64,000 bases of DNA from Circinella umbellata (Eukaryota > Mucoromycota > Mucoromycetes > Mucorales > Lichtheimiaceae). The DNA lies in NCBI GenBank assembly GCA_025093555.1, contig JAIWNF010000018.1, forward strand, positions 372,001 through 436,000. Reading direction: 5' to 3'. Positions 25,475 through 35,883 of this stretch are shown here, in pieces (within the stretch, counting starts at the first letter, position 1; each line of letters begins with the position of its first letter). Below the pieces are notes generated by a model, which saw nothing but the letters and a program-made list of their open reading frames with translations, was not told the DNA's origin and searched no databases. A program made the position numbers and the translations under genes.

Positions 25475-26469
25475 CATAAAAAGGTATATTGGTTTATCAT
25501 CAACTTTCGCATTTATATTCTCATAATTTTTTATTCCTACCCTGTTATAATTTCGTACTCTATAAATCAGGGAATTGCTACGGACGCCTTAAAAACATAC
25601 TATATTAGATAATTTCAATTCATACAGACATCCCACTTTTATATTTTTTCAAAGATACATAACAATATGATATAATTACGTTGTATCCAGCCATTTATAC
25701 ACAATATAGACTGTTATTATCGTTACATAACTTAAAAATGTTTATGAAACTTATATTAGCGGTTCAACTTTTTATAAATGTCGTTCAATATTTCTTATCT
25801 TCTCTCACTATATCGTTATGTACACAAATGAAAGCTGTGGTCCACATGGGGACAAGACAAACAAGAAATAATGTATACTTTTAATAAGATATATGAGTGG
25901 TCAAATAAGCTGTATTGGTGTTGATAACGCTGATACTATAGCTTACATGGTCTAAGAGCTTGTTTGACAACTTTTTTATTATGGGGTGTCCGTAAGACCG
26001 AAATATGGGCAATTCCCATAAACTATGATATAAATGTACAATATTTTTAATTTCAATTTTCCATGTGCTTTTAATAAGTTGATTGAGTTAATTCATTGTC
26101 ATTATACTACTGATCCAAAATAAAAATACTTAAAACGAAACAAAAGTGCTGTTTTTTTAACGTCATTATATGTTAGAAATTATCCTTCATGCGAAGATAC
26201 AGCTTGCAAGGTAGGATAGTAAAGAAGGATCAATGCTTCAATGGCACGACCGCGACTTTTAGTACAAGGTGCGACTCATGGACTTTTTAGCTGTGGATGC
26301 AAAATTTGCGCAAATACTGCATCTCATATGCATTTTTCTTCTTACCCCACCACGGGATTTTTCTACTCTGTAAACATCTCTGACCTGTCTCAAACAAATA
26401 TGTCAAACTTGACTCTATGTTTAAAGGAGACATTAAATGAAAACAAATAATTTATCGTATCTCATATAT
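25475..26469. other. AT-rich intergenic DNA
   Basis: About 1 kb. One 69-codon ATG frame at 26241-26450 (cysteine-containing, GCKICANTASHMH) lacks any recognisable family or splice context. No other feature. Confidence 0.4.
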
Positions 26470-26765
26470 TGTAACGTATAAAAATTAAAAGCGTTTTTAT
26501 ACTACTATCATCATCAATATTATTATTATTATTGTCACAGTTAAAGTATCACAGACAGCCAAATTACGTGATATCATTGGATCACGCTCCGTCATTGCAA
26601 GTAGTATAAACAGCCCCAAAATAATTTAATAAATCTTTTCTTCAGTTCTATCTTTACCTTTAAAATCTTTTAGTCTTTTAACAATCAAATTGACCTAACA
26701 ATAGTTTTCTTTGAGCATAAAGTCTCTTAAACTCATTATAAGATTTCTCTTTTGTGGATTCAGAC
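26470..26765 (+). repeat. Duplicated 5' flank of a multicopy gene family, copy 1
   Basis: This stretch is repeated at 31543-31934. Shared blocks: TAACGTATAAAA near the start, AAATTACGTGATA, AGTATAAA, then a nearly identical ~125 bp run from TTCTATCTTTACC to GTGGATTCAGAC. Similarity stops exactly where coding sequence of the following gene begins, so it looks like promoter plus leader. The AGTATAAA at about 26600 may be the TATA element. Confidence 0.8.
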
Positions 26766-28380
26766 TTTTGTCGAAAAACATAGAGATTTTATAATTGAAA
26801 ATCACCGTCTTGGACATGACATGCCATCCATTTGGACAAAGCATTATGAAAGGGCATATAAAGAATATTATGGCGAAAGTACGCCTCCTAATTCGGCCAG
26901 GCATCCTAACTGGGGAGCTTTAGCTCTAAGAATACTAAAGGTATGGAATCTATGCCACAATTTTGTCCAGTAACCTAATTCCAGTTTCTTTCAGAATAAA
27001 ACTCTTAGCACCGAAACAAGTAACTCCCTATCTCCTATCACCAATTCTTCCGATTCTAACACGTCTTCATCACAAACATCTTCAGTCACAATAACAGACG
27101 ATTTCCTTAAAAAATTTCAGACTACACATCAAAAAATGGATGACAAACTCAAATGGAAACTTCCTTTTGGTCTGGTTGTGGAGGATGAGATGCTGAAATA
27201 TGGATTGACTTGTAAACATGAAAAGTAAGTTTTCTAAATTGGCACTATAATGATGGAGTATTACTCTGATATCTCGACAAAAGACTAAAATGAGTTACCA
27301 ATTAGTGCTGTACATTCTTTTATCCTTGATATTAACAATCCGGTATGGCTGGAACGATTTTCTGACTCCCAAGACTGGCAAGCAATAATGAGCCATAATA
27401 TGGTCGAAATTCCAATAGTTGATAGCAGGGTTGAGACATATCTTGAATCATTTACAAATAAAGTATGTAATTGTAGTATAAATTTGTTATTTAAACATTC
27501 ATATATCACCTTCATGACTTATCATTAACGTTCATTCAAAACACTTACAAAAAATATATAGACAACTTTTAAAGAATTGATGAAGCACGTACGTAGTCAG
27601 CACTTTGATGCGGAAGATGACTTTGATATGGATTGGGTTCAATCGACAATGGACACTGCATTAAGGCTTTATCCAGCAAAATATTTCCCATTGACAGACC
27701 AAACTGAGTCTGATATTTTGAAACGAACATGGATATTCATCGACAAGGTTTTTGATAATCTTCCATTTGATGTACACTAAACATGAGACAATAGTGGTGA
27801 AATGGAATCAACATCATATTCAGAACGGCAAAACTTGACTGCATTGGAGAAAGCCGAAAAAGCATGGTCACCGTGCAGACTTGTTGTTGAAGTCAACTAG
27901 CTCTGAATTTGGTTGTTGTGAAGCAGAGAAGAAGGAACGCGGTAATAAAGGAACAAAGGAAAAGTTTAAAAGTAATCTCAAAGCTCCAAAAATGGTGAAG
28001 GCCATGTTGCAGTCACTGTCATTATCATTCCCCCATGCCAAAAGTCTCGTTTTTGTTGCCTATATTATATCAGGTATTGAAACGAAATGAATCTCTTTCT
28101 CACTTCTCATTAACGTATCCATAAGTACCATTACTAACTAATTGATATCTATATATAGGGTTGAAAATATTCGCGTTGCTACTTGATCATCCATCCCCGT
28201 ATGTTTGTTGCCTCAGAAGAACTGTACCAATGTACAGTATGTTCTTTTTACTAAGGTGCATCGAAATTTTTATAAGTAATGTTTCAATTTTATTCTTTTA
28301 AACCACCGCCACTATACTAATTTTTATCAGGTAATGGAGGGATATAGGATATTAGATGAAAGGTTATATGTTCCACTTGT
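26763..28380 (+). pseudogene. Decayed multi-exon gene of an unrecognised, probably lineage-specific family
   Basis: Coding-quality segments splice in phase: about 26763-26940 (FVEKHRDFIIENHRLGHDMP), 26995-27223 (MDDKLKWKLPFGLVVEDE), 27315-27462 (AVHSFILDINNPVWLERF) and 27562-27780 (DILKRTWIFIDKVFDN then a stop). Beyond that stop the protein seems to continue in shifted frames: SGEMESTSYSERQNLTALEK near 27795, SSEFGCCEAEKKERG from about 27900, and LLDHPSPYVCCLRRT near 28175. So at least one stop and one frameshift break it. The order (KWKLP..G..VED, HSFILD, W.FID.AFD, SGE, EFGCCE, YVC.LRR) resembles a multicopy family I associate with Mucoromycota genomes; its function is unknown. Its 5' flank is duplicated near 31.5-31.9 kb. 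An intact truncated product ending at 27780 cannot be excluded. Confidence 0.55.
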
Positions 28381-29016
28381 TCAGTAACTCTATAGTGAGA
28401 TTTATATCATTTTAGAACTTCTAATGACTTCAATTATTTATATAGCATTCGTTACTGAATAATATAATTCAATATATCATTAGCATATATTATAATAATT
28501 TCTAGATTTTTTATATTACTAGCAGCATCCAAAAACCCATGAATGCTTTCTTGTAAAGAATTTGAATGAATAATCACATTTTAGTTAGTTCTTCTTTTCT
28601 TCAACATTTTAACTTTTAGAAACAAATTTTCCTAGCATATCTTTTTTCTTTGCTTTGTGCTCTACATCTTTTTCTTTACTCTTCCCATTTTATGATGCTA
28701 ATGTATTAAATGACAATATCCATGTATCCATATAAGGTTAAATATATACCCGTTATTTTACATAGATTTGCGAGTGTTTCAACTTTGGTTCGATCATAAG
28801 ATATCCCCAGCCAAAGTTGGAAATCACCCACCAACTTTGAGCCTCAAAAAAAAATATTTTCTGTGAAAACCAAACAGACTAATCCACAAATATTGTTCTC
28901 CATGGTTATAACTTTCATTTTTGTGGGTTAGTTTTTGTTTAGGATTTAGTTGTGTTTATTAATAGGCCATTGAAAATAGACAGAAAAAAAATTCGATTCT
29001 AAAATGTATGCACCTT
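28381..29016. other. AT-rich intergenic DNA
   Basis: No gene seen. From about 28791 there is CCCCAGCCAAAGTTGG; a related inverted segment (ending TTTTGGCTGGG) lies near 29315-29327, suggesting an older inverted-repeat element partly overlapping the next one. Confidence 0.4.
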
Positions 29017-29085
29017 ATTCCTTGATTTTTGGTGAAGTTAATGAGGTGTGGAAATTAACAGATATGAAATTAACGAGGATCCCAA
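29017..29085. repeat. Fragment of the right end of the 45.6 kb inverted-repeat family
   Basis: TGGTGAAGTTAATGAGGTGTG followed by GATATGAAATTAACGAGGAT resembles the right terminal ~65 bp of the 45573-46369 element, with several substitutions and without the last bases. Confidence 0.6.
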
Positions 29086-29093
29086 ATAATGTA

Positions 29094-30089
29094 TGGTGCA
29101 TTTCACTTGTAATCGCCAATAATTTCCACTGGTTTCTAGAGGCTTCAGCTTCACACTAAATCAATATTTTCTAAATCCACACTTTAAGTATTATTTTTAA
29201 GCTTATTATAAACAGTTATTAAAGTTTAGAAAGTTGTAAAAATGTTTTAAAAAAAAGCTGAAGCTTGTCAAAGTTGGTCGGTCATAGCCCATTTCTGACC
29301 ATTTTGGCTGGGCAAGAGACAAAATTGAAAGATGAAAACTACATACGGAGTTCTTAAGCATAGGTGGAGCAAATCATGTGATATGAGTAGTAGGTGAAAA
29401 TCTTAGAATGAGCTGTATCACAGTATCACAATATTGGAATCTAAGGCCATAAATAAAGATAAGAAACTATGGAAAAGAATTTTTAGTCTACTAAAAATAT
29501 ACATATATTTGATAAAGTTTACTGCATTTAATATTAATGCGTAAACAAATTGATTGTACTATATTCCTCACATGTATAAGCTTCTTCTTATTACAGTAGT
29601 GTACTGTAGTTATTTTTGCTATTACTTAAAAAAAATAAGAAAATAGAGAGTTCTAAATTCTAAGTGCTAATATTAATTGCAGAATTAATTCTGCAAAGAA
29701 TTGAATACTAAAGGCAATGTAATACTAGGTACATAGACAAGTTTCTTGATTTTGGTTTATGCAAAACACAAGAAAAAATGTAAAATAGGGAGGGAGTCAG
29801 TTTTAAGTTTTAAGCTATGATATAAGACTATTGAGTAATTTAATGTATCTATCTGCTTAAATTTATAAATACATATTAGTGTTTTATTAGAACATAATCA
29901 TACCATAAGCCTACAAAAGAAGTAGTAAAACTTATTAAAAGTTTTAGTATAGAACACAACTTTATGATGGCGCAAAAACAACTACATGTAAAAGTAATTG
30001 TAACACAAAACACCAAATAAAGAAGCGGATTTTAAAATTGAAAAATTGAAATAAAATAAATTATTGGCGATTACAAGTGAAATGCACCA
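29094..30089. mobile_element. TA-flanked inverted-repeat element, ~1.0 kb, non-coding
   Basis: Perfect terminal inverted repeats of about 32 bp: left begins TGGTGCATTTCACTTGTAAT at 29094, right is its complement ending at 30089. Both inner edges reach AATAATTT/AAATTATT. TA dinucleotides sit outside both ends (29092-93, 30090-91), consistent with a Tc1/mariner-like target duplication. The interior is AT-rich and has no transposase frame, so it is non-autonomous. Confidence 0.82.
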
Positions 30090-31145
30090 TAAAACAATTT
30101 TCAGTACACATGGGATCCATCATCAACCTTATATTATAAACAAAACAAATAGTACACAGGGCACTCGAAGCAACAAAACCAAAAATCATCCAGACAACCA
30201 CGTTAATAAATAGTTCATTTGGCATACATCACCTCCCTCCTTGCGCATCAACAATAGTATCCTCATTTTCATCGTAAACATTCATTCAATCTACCTATAA
30301 TTTACTATAAATACCCACATGATTTTTTATATCTTGTATATCTTTTCTCTTACCTTTGTATATATTATGATATCACGCTTTTATAAGAAAAAAAAACTAT
30401 ATTTCATCTTACCGTATATTACTGCTGAGTTCACATGTAGACGAGTATCACAGCAAAACTCCGAGAAAGCACAGACCCGTTTGCTCCCCCCATTATTTTT
30501 TTGTTATTTTGAAACACACAAGTACCTACTATGTATTTTTCGGGATTGCGGAACATCCCTTTCTTTCCATAAAACAAACTTTTTAACCTTCTCTTTAGTA
30601 TTTCATGGCTCTATTTTCATTATGCATTTTTTTAATACTTATTTGTTATAATCATTTTATTTTTCTTTCAAACGTACATTTATTTTTACTATAATTTTAA
30701 TATCTATATGGTATCAAAATATGTGTGTAATGAGACTTAGTAGTAAAGAAAGTAAAAAAAAGGAAAGGAGAGAAAATTTATTGTTCAGAACGTATGTTAT
30801 TATCCCTACTCTACATATCCTTAAATAACATTCCAATTTGATCAAAATATTGTCACTTTTCTAGTCTCAAAGATACATATACTTTCGTAAATAAAAATTG
30901 ATTTTAGTCTACGTAGAATATTATACGTAAAAGGTTTTTAATGGGTACGGTTTACGGACTGGCATTGGGCGTAATAGTTTTCAGGTGCTATTGCAAAAAC
31001 GAAACTTGTGGTTCAGTGTACGCGTTCTTGATTAACATTGATAGTTCATCACGACAGCTTAAAAATTCTTTCACTTATTTTCCATTACAAAAAGATCCGA
31101 TTAAATCGCACTAACTTTAGCCATACTATAATGAATTATCCTTTA
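30090..31145. other. AT-rich intergenic DNA
   Basis: No supported gene. A 110-codon frame at 30319-30651 is hydrophobic/aromatic low-complexity and lacks coding character. Confidence 0.4.
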
Positions 31146-31265
31146 CAGTAAGTATTCGCTAAATCGGTGCTCGTTAAACCGGTATTTCGCTAAACCGGTA
31201 GTATCTCTTAAATATTTTTTATACACTTAGTAAAATGCCGGTGATTCGCTAAACCGGTATTCGGT
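31146..31265. repeat. Clustered TTCGCTAAACCGGTA repeats
   Basis: After TA (31144-45) and CAGTAAGTA come four variants of TTCGCTAAACCGGTA within ~110 bp: at about 31155, 31170, 31186 and 31244. A single related copy (TCGGTAAACCGGTA) is near 32429. A CAG start beside TA suggests one end of a Tc1/mariner-like element; the partner end was not found. Confidence 0.7.
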
Positions 31266-31542
31266 GAGCTTTCTTAAATATTTACCGGGTTTATAATAGT
31301 ATTATTTTATCTTATATAATATAATATCAGTTTTTTATTGATAACATTATTGACACGGCCTTCCTTTAACGCCATCTCAGTTCTTCGCTTTGTTTTCAGT
31401 TGGCTACTTTGTTTCCATAGAAATTGAAAATACACAAATCATTCTTGCCGTCAAAAGAAACCTTCTCAACACCTTATTGATAACAGTGTCTCTTTTTCAC
31501 CAACTTCACACAGATGCTTTTTCTTCTTTCTTATCTGGTGTA

Positions 31543-31934
31543 ACGTATAAAATTAAAGACATTTTTATATTAACATATTGCCGTCATTATTATTATAATA
31601 TTATTATTATCATTATTATATTACCGATAAAGTATCACAAAGTACCAAATTACGTGATACTATTGGAGCGTGCTGCGACGCATTTATGTCGGAGCAATGA
31701 CACTTTTATGTCGAAGCTACGATACTTTTCTGTCGAAGCTATGACACTTTTACGTCGAAGCATTTAGTATAAATACCCATAAATTATTTCAAATAAAATT
31801 AAGTTCTTTAGTTCTATCTTTACCTTTAAATCTTTTAGTCTTTTAGCAATTAAATTGATCTAACAATAGTTTCCTTTGAGCATAAAGTCTCTAAAACTCA
31901 TTATAAGATTTCTTTTTTTGTGGATTCAGACGTA
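31543..31934 (+). repeat. Duplicated 5' flank of the multicopy gene family, copy 2 (orphan)
   Basis: Same layout as 26470-26765, including AGTATAAATACCC near 31766 and the run TTCTATCTTTACC to GTGGATTCAGAC, but no gene follows. Unlike copy 1 it carries three to four tandem ~24 bp units, TATGTCGAAGCTACGATACTT and variants, at about 31688-31765. Confidence 0.8.
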
Positions 31935-32643
31935 ATATTCCTGAATATAAGAACTCCCACAACCCATATTTCTATTCTTTATTATATAATTTATTACTCA
32001 AATACAACAACGTAGTGTATTATTTCTTCTTTATTTTATATCTTTATACGAAATACTTTAATCACACATTGAACGCTTCACTGGGTATGTATGTATTTCT
32101 TTTCAACTTTGTTACGTAATTGTTTATTACCATTGAGTACTGTATGTAATTATGTTGCTGATATAATTCATTTTTACTCATTTATTCAACCGCTAACCAT
32201 GGTCCATATTTTAAACACACTTTGTTGTACATTCATTATTAATCCTGTTTCTGGTTAACTGTTACTATTCGATGAATACTGTACACTAATATCATTTTTA
32301 TCACCAAAATATTAGCTCATAATAGCATAGATACGTTATATCAGCTATCATTTTTTTTTATCTTATCCGTACAGCTTAGTTATTTTTTCAGTATATTACA
32401 TATTAGTACCAGCTGCGTTTCAATTCTTCGGTAAACCGGTACAAACCCTTACATATATTGAGTACGTACTATATATATCATAACAATATAGTAGTTCAGT
32501 AACAGAACATCATTTTTTCATTTATAAAAATATATTCAGAAACATGGGAATTATGTAGCGCTATTTTGATCGAAATGAAATATCATTTGAGAATAATGTA
32601 GATTCATCTTTTGTTTATTTCTTTATTAATTTCTTTATTAATA
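31935..32643. other. AT-rich intergenic DNA
   Basis: Nothing recognised. Confidence 0.4.
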
Positions 32644-33006
32644 CAGAGGAGCTCCGTTAATTTCAATCGTACATCTACCATTTTTTGGTGTGAAAATGTA
32701 GGGGATGTGAAAGTCATTGGGACTAAATATAGTTAATCACTACTAAGGGCAGATTAATGGTATTAAGAGATACTATATATATACATAGTACTTATAATGG
32801 TGTTTTTTCTTCTATAAGACTAAAATTAAAATGGTAAATATGTACATTACTGTAAGATACATTTTTATGGCTTGCACAGTAGCATCTATCATCTTAGATT
32901 TTTTATATAAACCATGCTTAATATGACACAGGAAATCATATACGTACAATACAACATTTCTGCTAATCATATGATTACTGTATATTACATATTGTGCTTT
33001 CCATTG

Positions 33007-33042
<36 letters not shown>

Positions 33043-33675
33043 TACTAATTAGTGAACTTTGATAGTTATTCATGTTGCCTTTTCTTTTGTAATATGTACT
33101 GTGAAACTTTTATCATCCGGCAACGTGCTTATATATATGTAAGTATATATAGTAGTTTTTATAATCTCACAAAAAGTCGAATATTACCTGCTCAGGAAAA
33201 GTATTATAAATACAGACTTTATTCCGTCTTCTTTACCAATGTGGTTTTACATTTTATATTTTAGTTTTATTATTTATTAGTCAAATAATAGACAAATAAT
33301 AGTTACTAACAAAATAATTTTGAAATATCGAATAGTAAGTCGATAAAAGTCAATGTAGGAAACATACAATAAATAACCCATTAAATATAAAGTTCTTTAA
33401 AATGTGCTAAACTTCAAAATAAGTTGTTTGGCTGATGTATATTTCTTAGACGAGAAAATGCTTCTCTGAATACAATTATCTTTAAAGACTATTACGTAAT
33501 ATAATAAAATCAATGTATACTATATATAAGTATTCCCGTTACATGAGGTTTCAACCCCCCTGCTTACATTGAAAGTGAAATAAATGAGAATGCGAAAATT
33601 TTATTGTCAATTTTTCCATTCCCTGAAATTCTGTAAACGTGAAAGTTAAGGATACGAAATTAATGGGTTCCTCTG
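32644..33675. mobile_element. TA-flanked inverted-repeat element, pogo/mariner-type family, copy 1
   Basis: Left end CAGAGGAGCTCCGTTAATTT at 32644; right end ...GAAATTAATGGGTTCCTCTG at 33675. TA lies outside both (32642-43, 33676-77). The ends match the 45573-46369 element (CAGAGGATCCCCGTTAATTT), with substitutions. The 1.03 kb interior shows no transposase; a (TA)n run lies at about 33007-33040. Confidence 0.8.
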
Positions 33676-34100
33676 TAACTGGTTGATGCAGAAGGCTTTA
33701 CAATTGAACTTCCCAAGTTGATTATTCTCATATGGACGCTATTATAGTCTCTCACCATGCTTTACGTTCTTATATGCGGTTCTCTTGTGTTATACATAAT
33801 AAATAACGCGTTATTGGTATGTTCGGTTCTTTCATAATACTACATGTCGCCTTCTTCCAAGAAGTGCTTTATGGTGATATCATGTATTCTGGACGCTATC
33901 ATTGTTAATAATGTCGCTAACAATCATTTCTCCCCCAACTTGGATTCTTTGATAGTTAGGTAGTGAAATATGGCAACCGTTACTGTATTGCTCTAAACTT
34001 GGATGACAGACTCGATTCAGAACATGCTTCTCTTTCCCCCCTTTTTTTTTCTTCCCCTCTAATTTGCTTTTGCTATATTTTATACAACTCTTTTATTAAA
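33676..34100. other. Leader region of candidate membrane-protein gene
   Basis: AT-rich; the last ~70 bp is strongly pyrimidine-rich (TTTCCCCCCTTTTTTTTTC...) and ends in AAA just before an ATG, like the leaders of proven genes here. Confidence 0.4.
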
Positions 34101-34882
34101 ATGTACGTATCACAGCAATATGATATGATACAAGGACTATTGTCATTTTGTTTGCAACTGGGCTGTGCAGCGACAAGATTGCTACTTTTTTTGATTGTGT
34201 GGAATGATGGTAAGAACACGTTCTTTTTTTTAAAAAATAAAATTGACATGCATTCAATCTAGTAAACATTTTTGAAAATCAAGGATATGTAGCACTTATA
34301 CACTTCTTTCTTTTTTGTTATATTGTTTCTTAGTGTCAAACTAAGCTTTGCATCTTATGTTATCTGTCATTCTTCTACAGTATACGCTTTGTCATATTCA
34401 GGTGAGTAACTGTTATTCTATGCTTTTATTTCCCATACCAAACCTCTTTCATTAACTGTCTATGACAACTAATAACCTACACTTTTGACCATTAGGCGTT
34501 ATCAACAGTTCTCTTGATTTTGTCTTGTATGACAGTAACAATATCCTGACGCGTTGTTCGCTTTGAAAGTACGTAAGCCTTTCCCTAAACTTGATGATTA
34601 TTCTCTCCCTTTTCCTGTGATGCTATCGATATAAGATATACGTACAGCTTTCTGATTTTTGCCACCATTTTATTATGTAGCTTATGTTGATTCAAGATTA
34701 TTATTTTATTCGCTTCAATGGCTAGCCGTTAACAGTGAGTACTTTAATTATTAAGTTTTCTTTCCCCCCTTTTTTATTTATTAGACGAATGTCTTATGGC
34801 TTGCAAATACGTTGTTTTTGTGTTGAAGACTAGCAATCATTTCTATACGCGTTACCTTCCGTATCCTTTTTATAAACAATAG
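34101..34882 (+). CDS. Candidate small membrane protein, five exons
   Basis: Not visible as one frame. Five small exons join through four consensus introns, all in phase 1: 34101-34209, 34381-34401, 34496-34534, 34681-34734 and 34785-34882 (TAG), giving 106 aa. It starts MYVSQQYDMIQ, has a strong membrane helix (GLLSFCLQLGCAATRLLLFL), and continues VYALSYSGVINSSLDFVLYD, SRLLFYSLQWLAVN and ECLMACKYVVFVLKTSN. Donors are GTAAGA, GTGAGT, GTAACA and GTGAGT; acceptors follow T-rich tracts. Four matching phases without a stop are unlikely by chance. The last donor-like GTAAGA overlaps the stop, and a hydrophobic frame (MFVMGSLFGMLLAAIELVCC) follows near 35014, so the gene may be longer. Family not recognised; the style recalls fungal polytopic membrane proteins. 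It may be a decayed gene. Confidence 0.42.
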
Positions 34883-35733
34883 TAAGAACATTCCAGAGAA
34901 AAATATCAGGTATATACATATATGTGTAGATATATAGATAGATAATAAACATAGTTTAAGAACACATGTATAAATAAAGTACATCTGCAGTAAAAAAATA
35001 TTTTCCCAATAATAATGTTTGTGATGGGTTCTCTATTTGGTATGCTGCTGGCTGCCATAGAATTAGTATGTTGTTACGTATACTGTTGACATATAAAAAA
35101 TGAATAATAAATCAACTGTTGATAGACGACAAATCGACTTGTTGATATCTTGGGAATACCTGAGGTAACAACAATGGATTCCTTATTCCAAAATATCAAC
35201 AGGGTATCAATAGGCTGGCACAAAGTTAATATCTCCCCTTTTTTTCCAGTGTTTGTAGTGATATATTTTTTTCCTCTCTATTCCCTTACTTTTCGTTAGC
35301 AGTTTCTCTCTCTCTTTCTATTATGTATTCCTCTTGTTGTATTCGCCCCAAGAGCAAGAACAAGTATTTTTTATAATCTTTGATATAAGGAGATCCGTTA
35401 CAGACATGGATTAATTCTCAACTAGTAACACCACCACCATTCACAGCAGAATGAAAAAAATAAAGGTAAATTTCCACATCTAACAATAAAGATGATGTGC
35501 TATTGTTGACTAGCAAATATAAATCGATATGTTTTTTCTCAAAATCAACAATCAATCAAAAAAAAATTTATTGTATTATAGTTCCATTTTTCCTAAGAAT
35601 GTTGAATAAAATAATAATTCGTAATAATGTGAAACCACTATTGGGTGCTTGTTTTGTTTTGTTTTTTATATCGATGATATGCTGATTTTAATGATCCAGG
35701 GTTTTTATATCGAGTAAAAAAACCTTATTTTCT
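34883..35733. other. AT-rich DNA with one hydrophobic frame
   Basis: Contains the possible extra exon near 34998-35090 (see preceding gene). The rest shows no gene. Confidence 0.35.
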
Positions 35734-35883
35734 GCCTTGATCGTAGCACATTTTCCAATCCGTTCCAGCTACATTTTCTTTGCCCAATTCTTGGCTCGTA
35801 ATAACGACGATGATGGGGATGGTTCTGGTACTGGAGATGGTTCTGGTACTGATGATGATGATGATGATGTTGAGGATGATGCT
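35734..35883 (-). pseudogene. Displaced 3' tail of the PD-(D/E)XK-like gene
   Basis: Read on the minus strand this continues the reading frame of the gene at 37577-38603 after removal of the inserted element: serine run, then VPEPSPVPEPSPSSSLLRA and a stop soon after. The same tail is found uninterrupted at 43447-43662, where the VPEPS unit is repeated about six times instead of two. The 13 bp TGAGGATGATGCT at 35871-35883 is the left target duplicate. Confidence 0.8.

Noticed and set aside
26241..26450. 69-codon ATG frame with several cysteines
   Set aside because: No family, no splice context and lies in repeat-rich DNA; length is expected by chance.
30319..30651. 110-codon frame
   Set aside because: Phe/Leu/Ile-rich translation of T-rich DNA without recognisable features.
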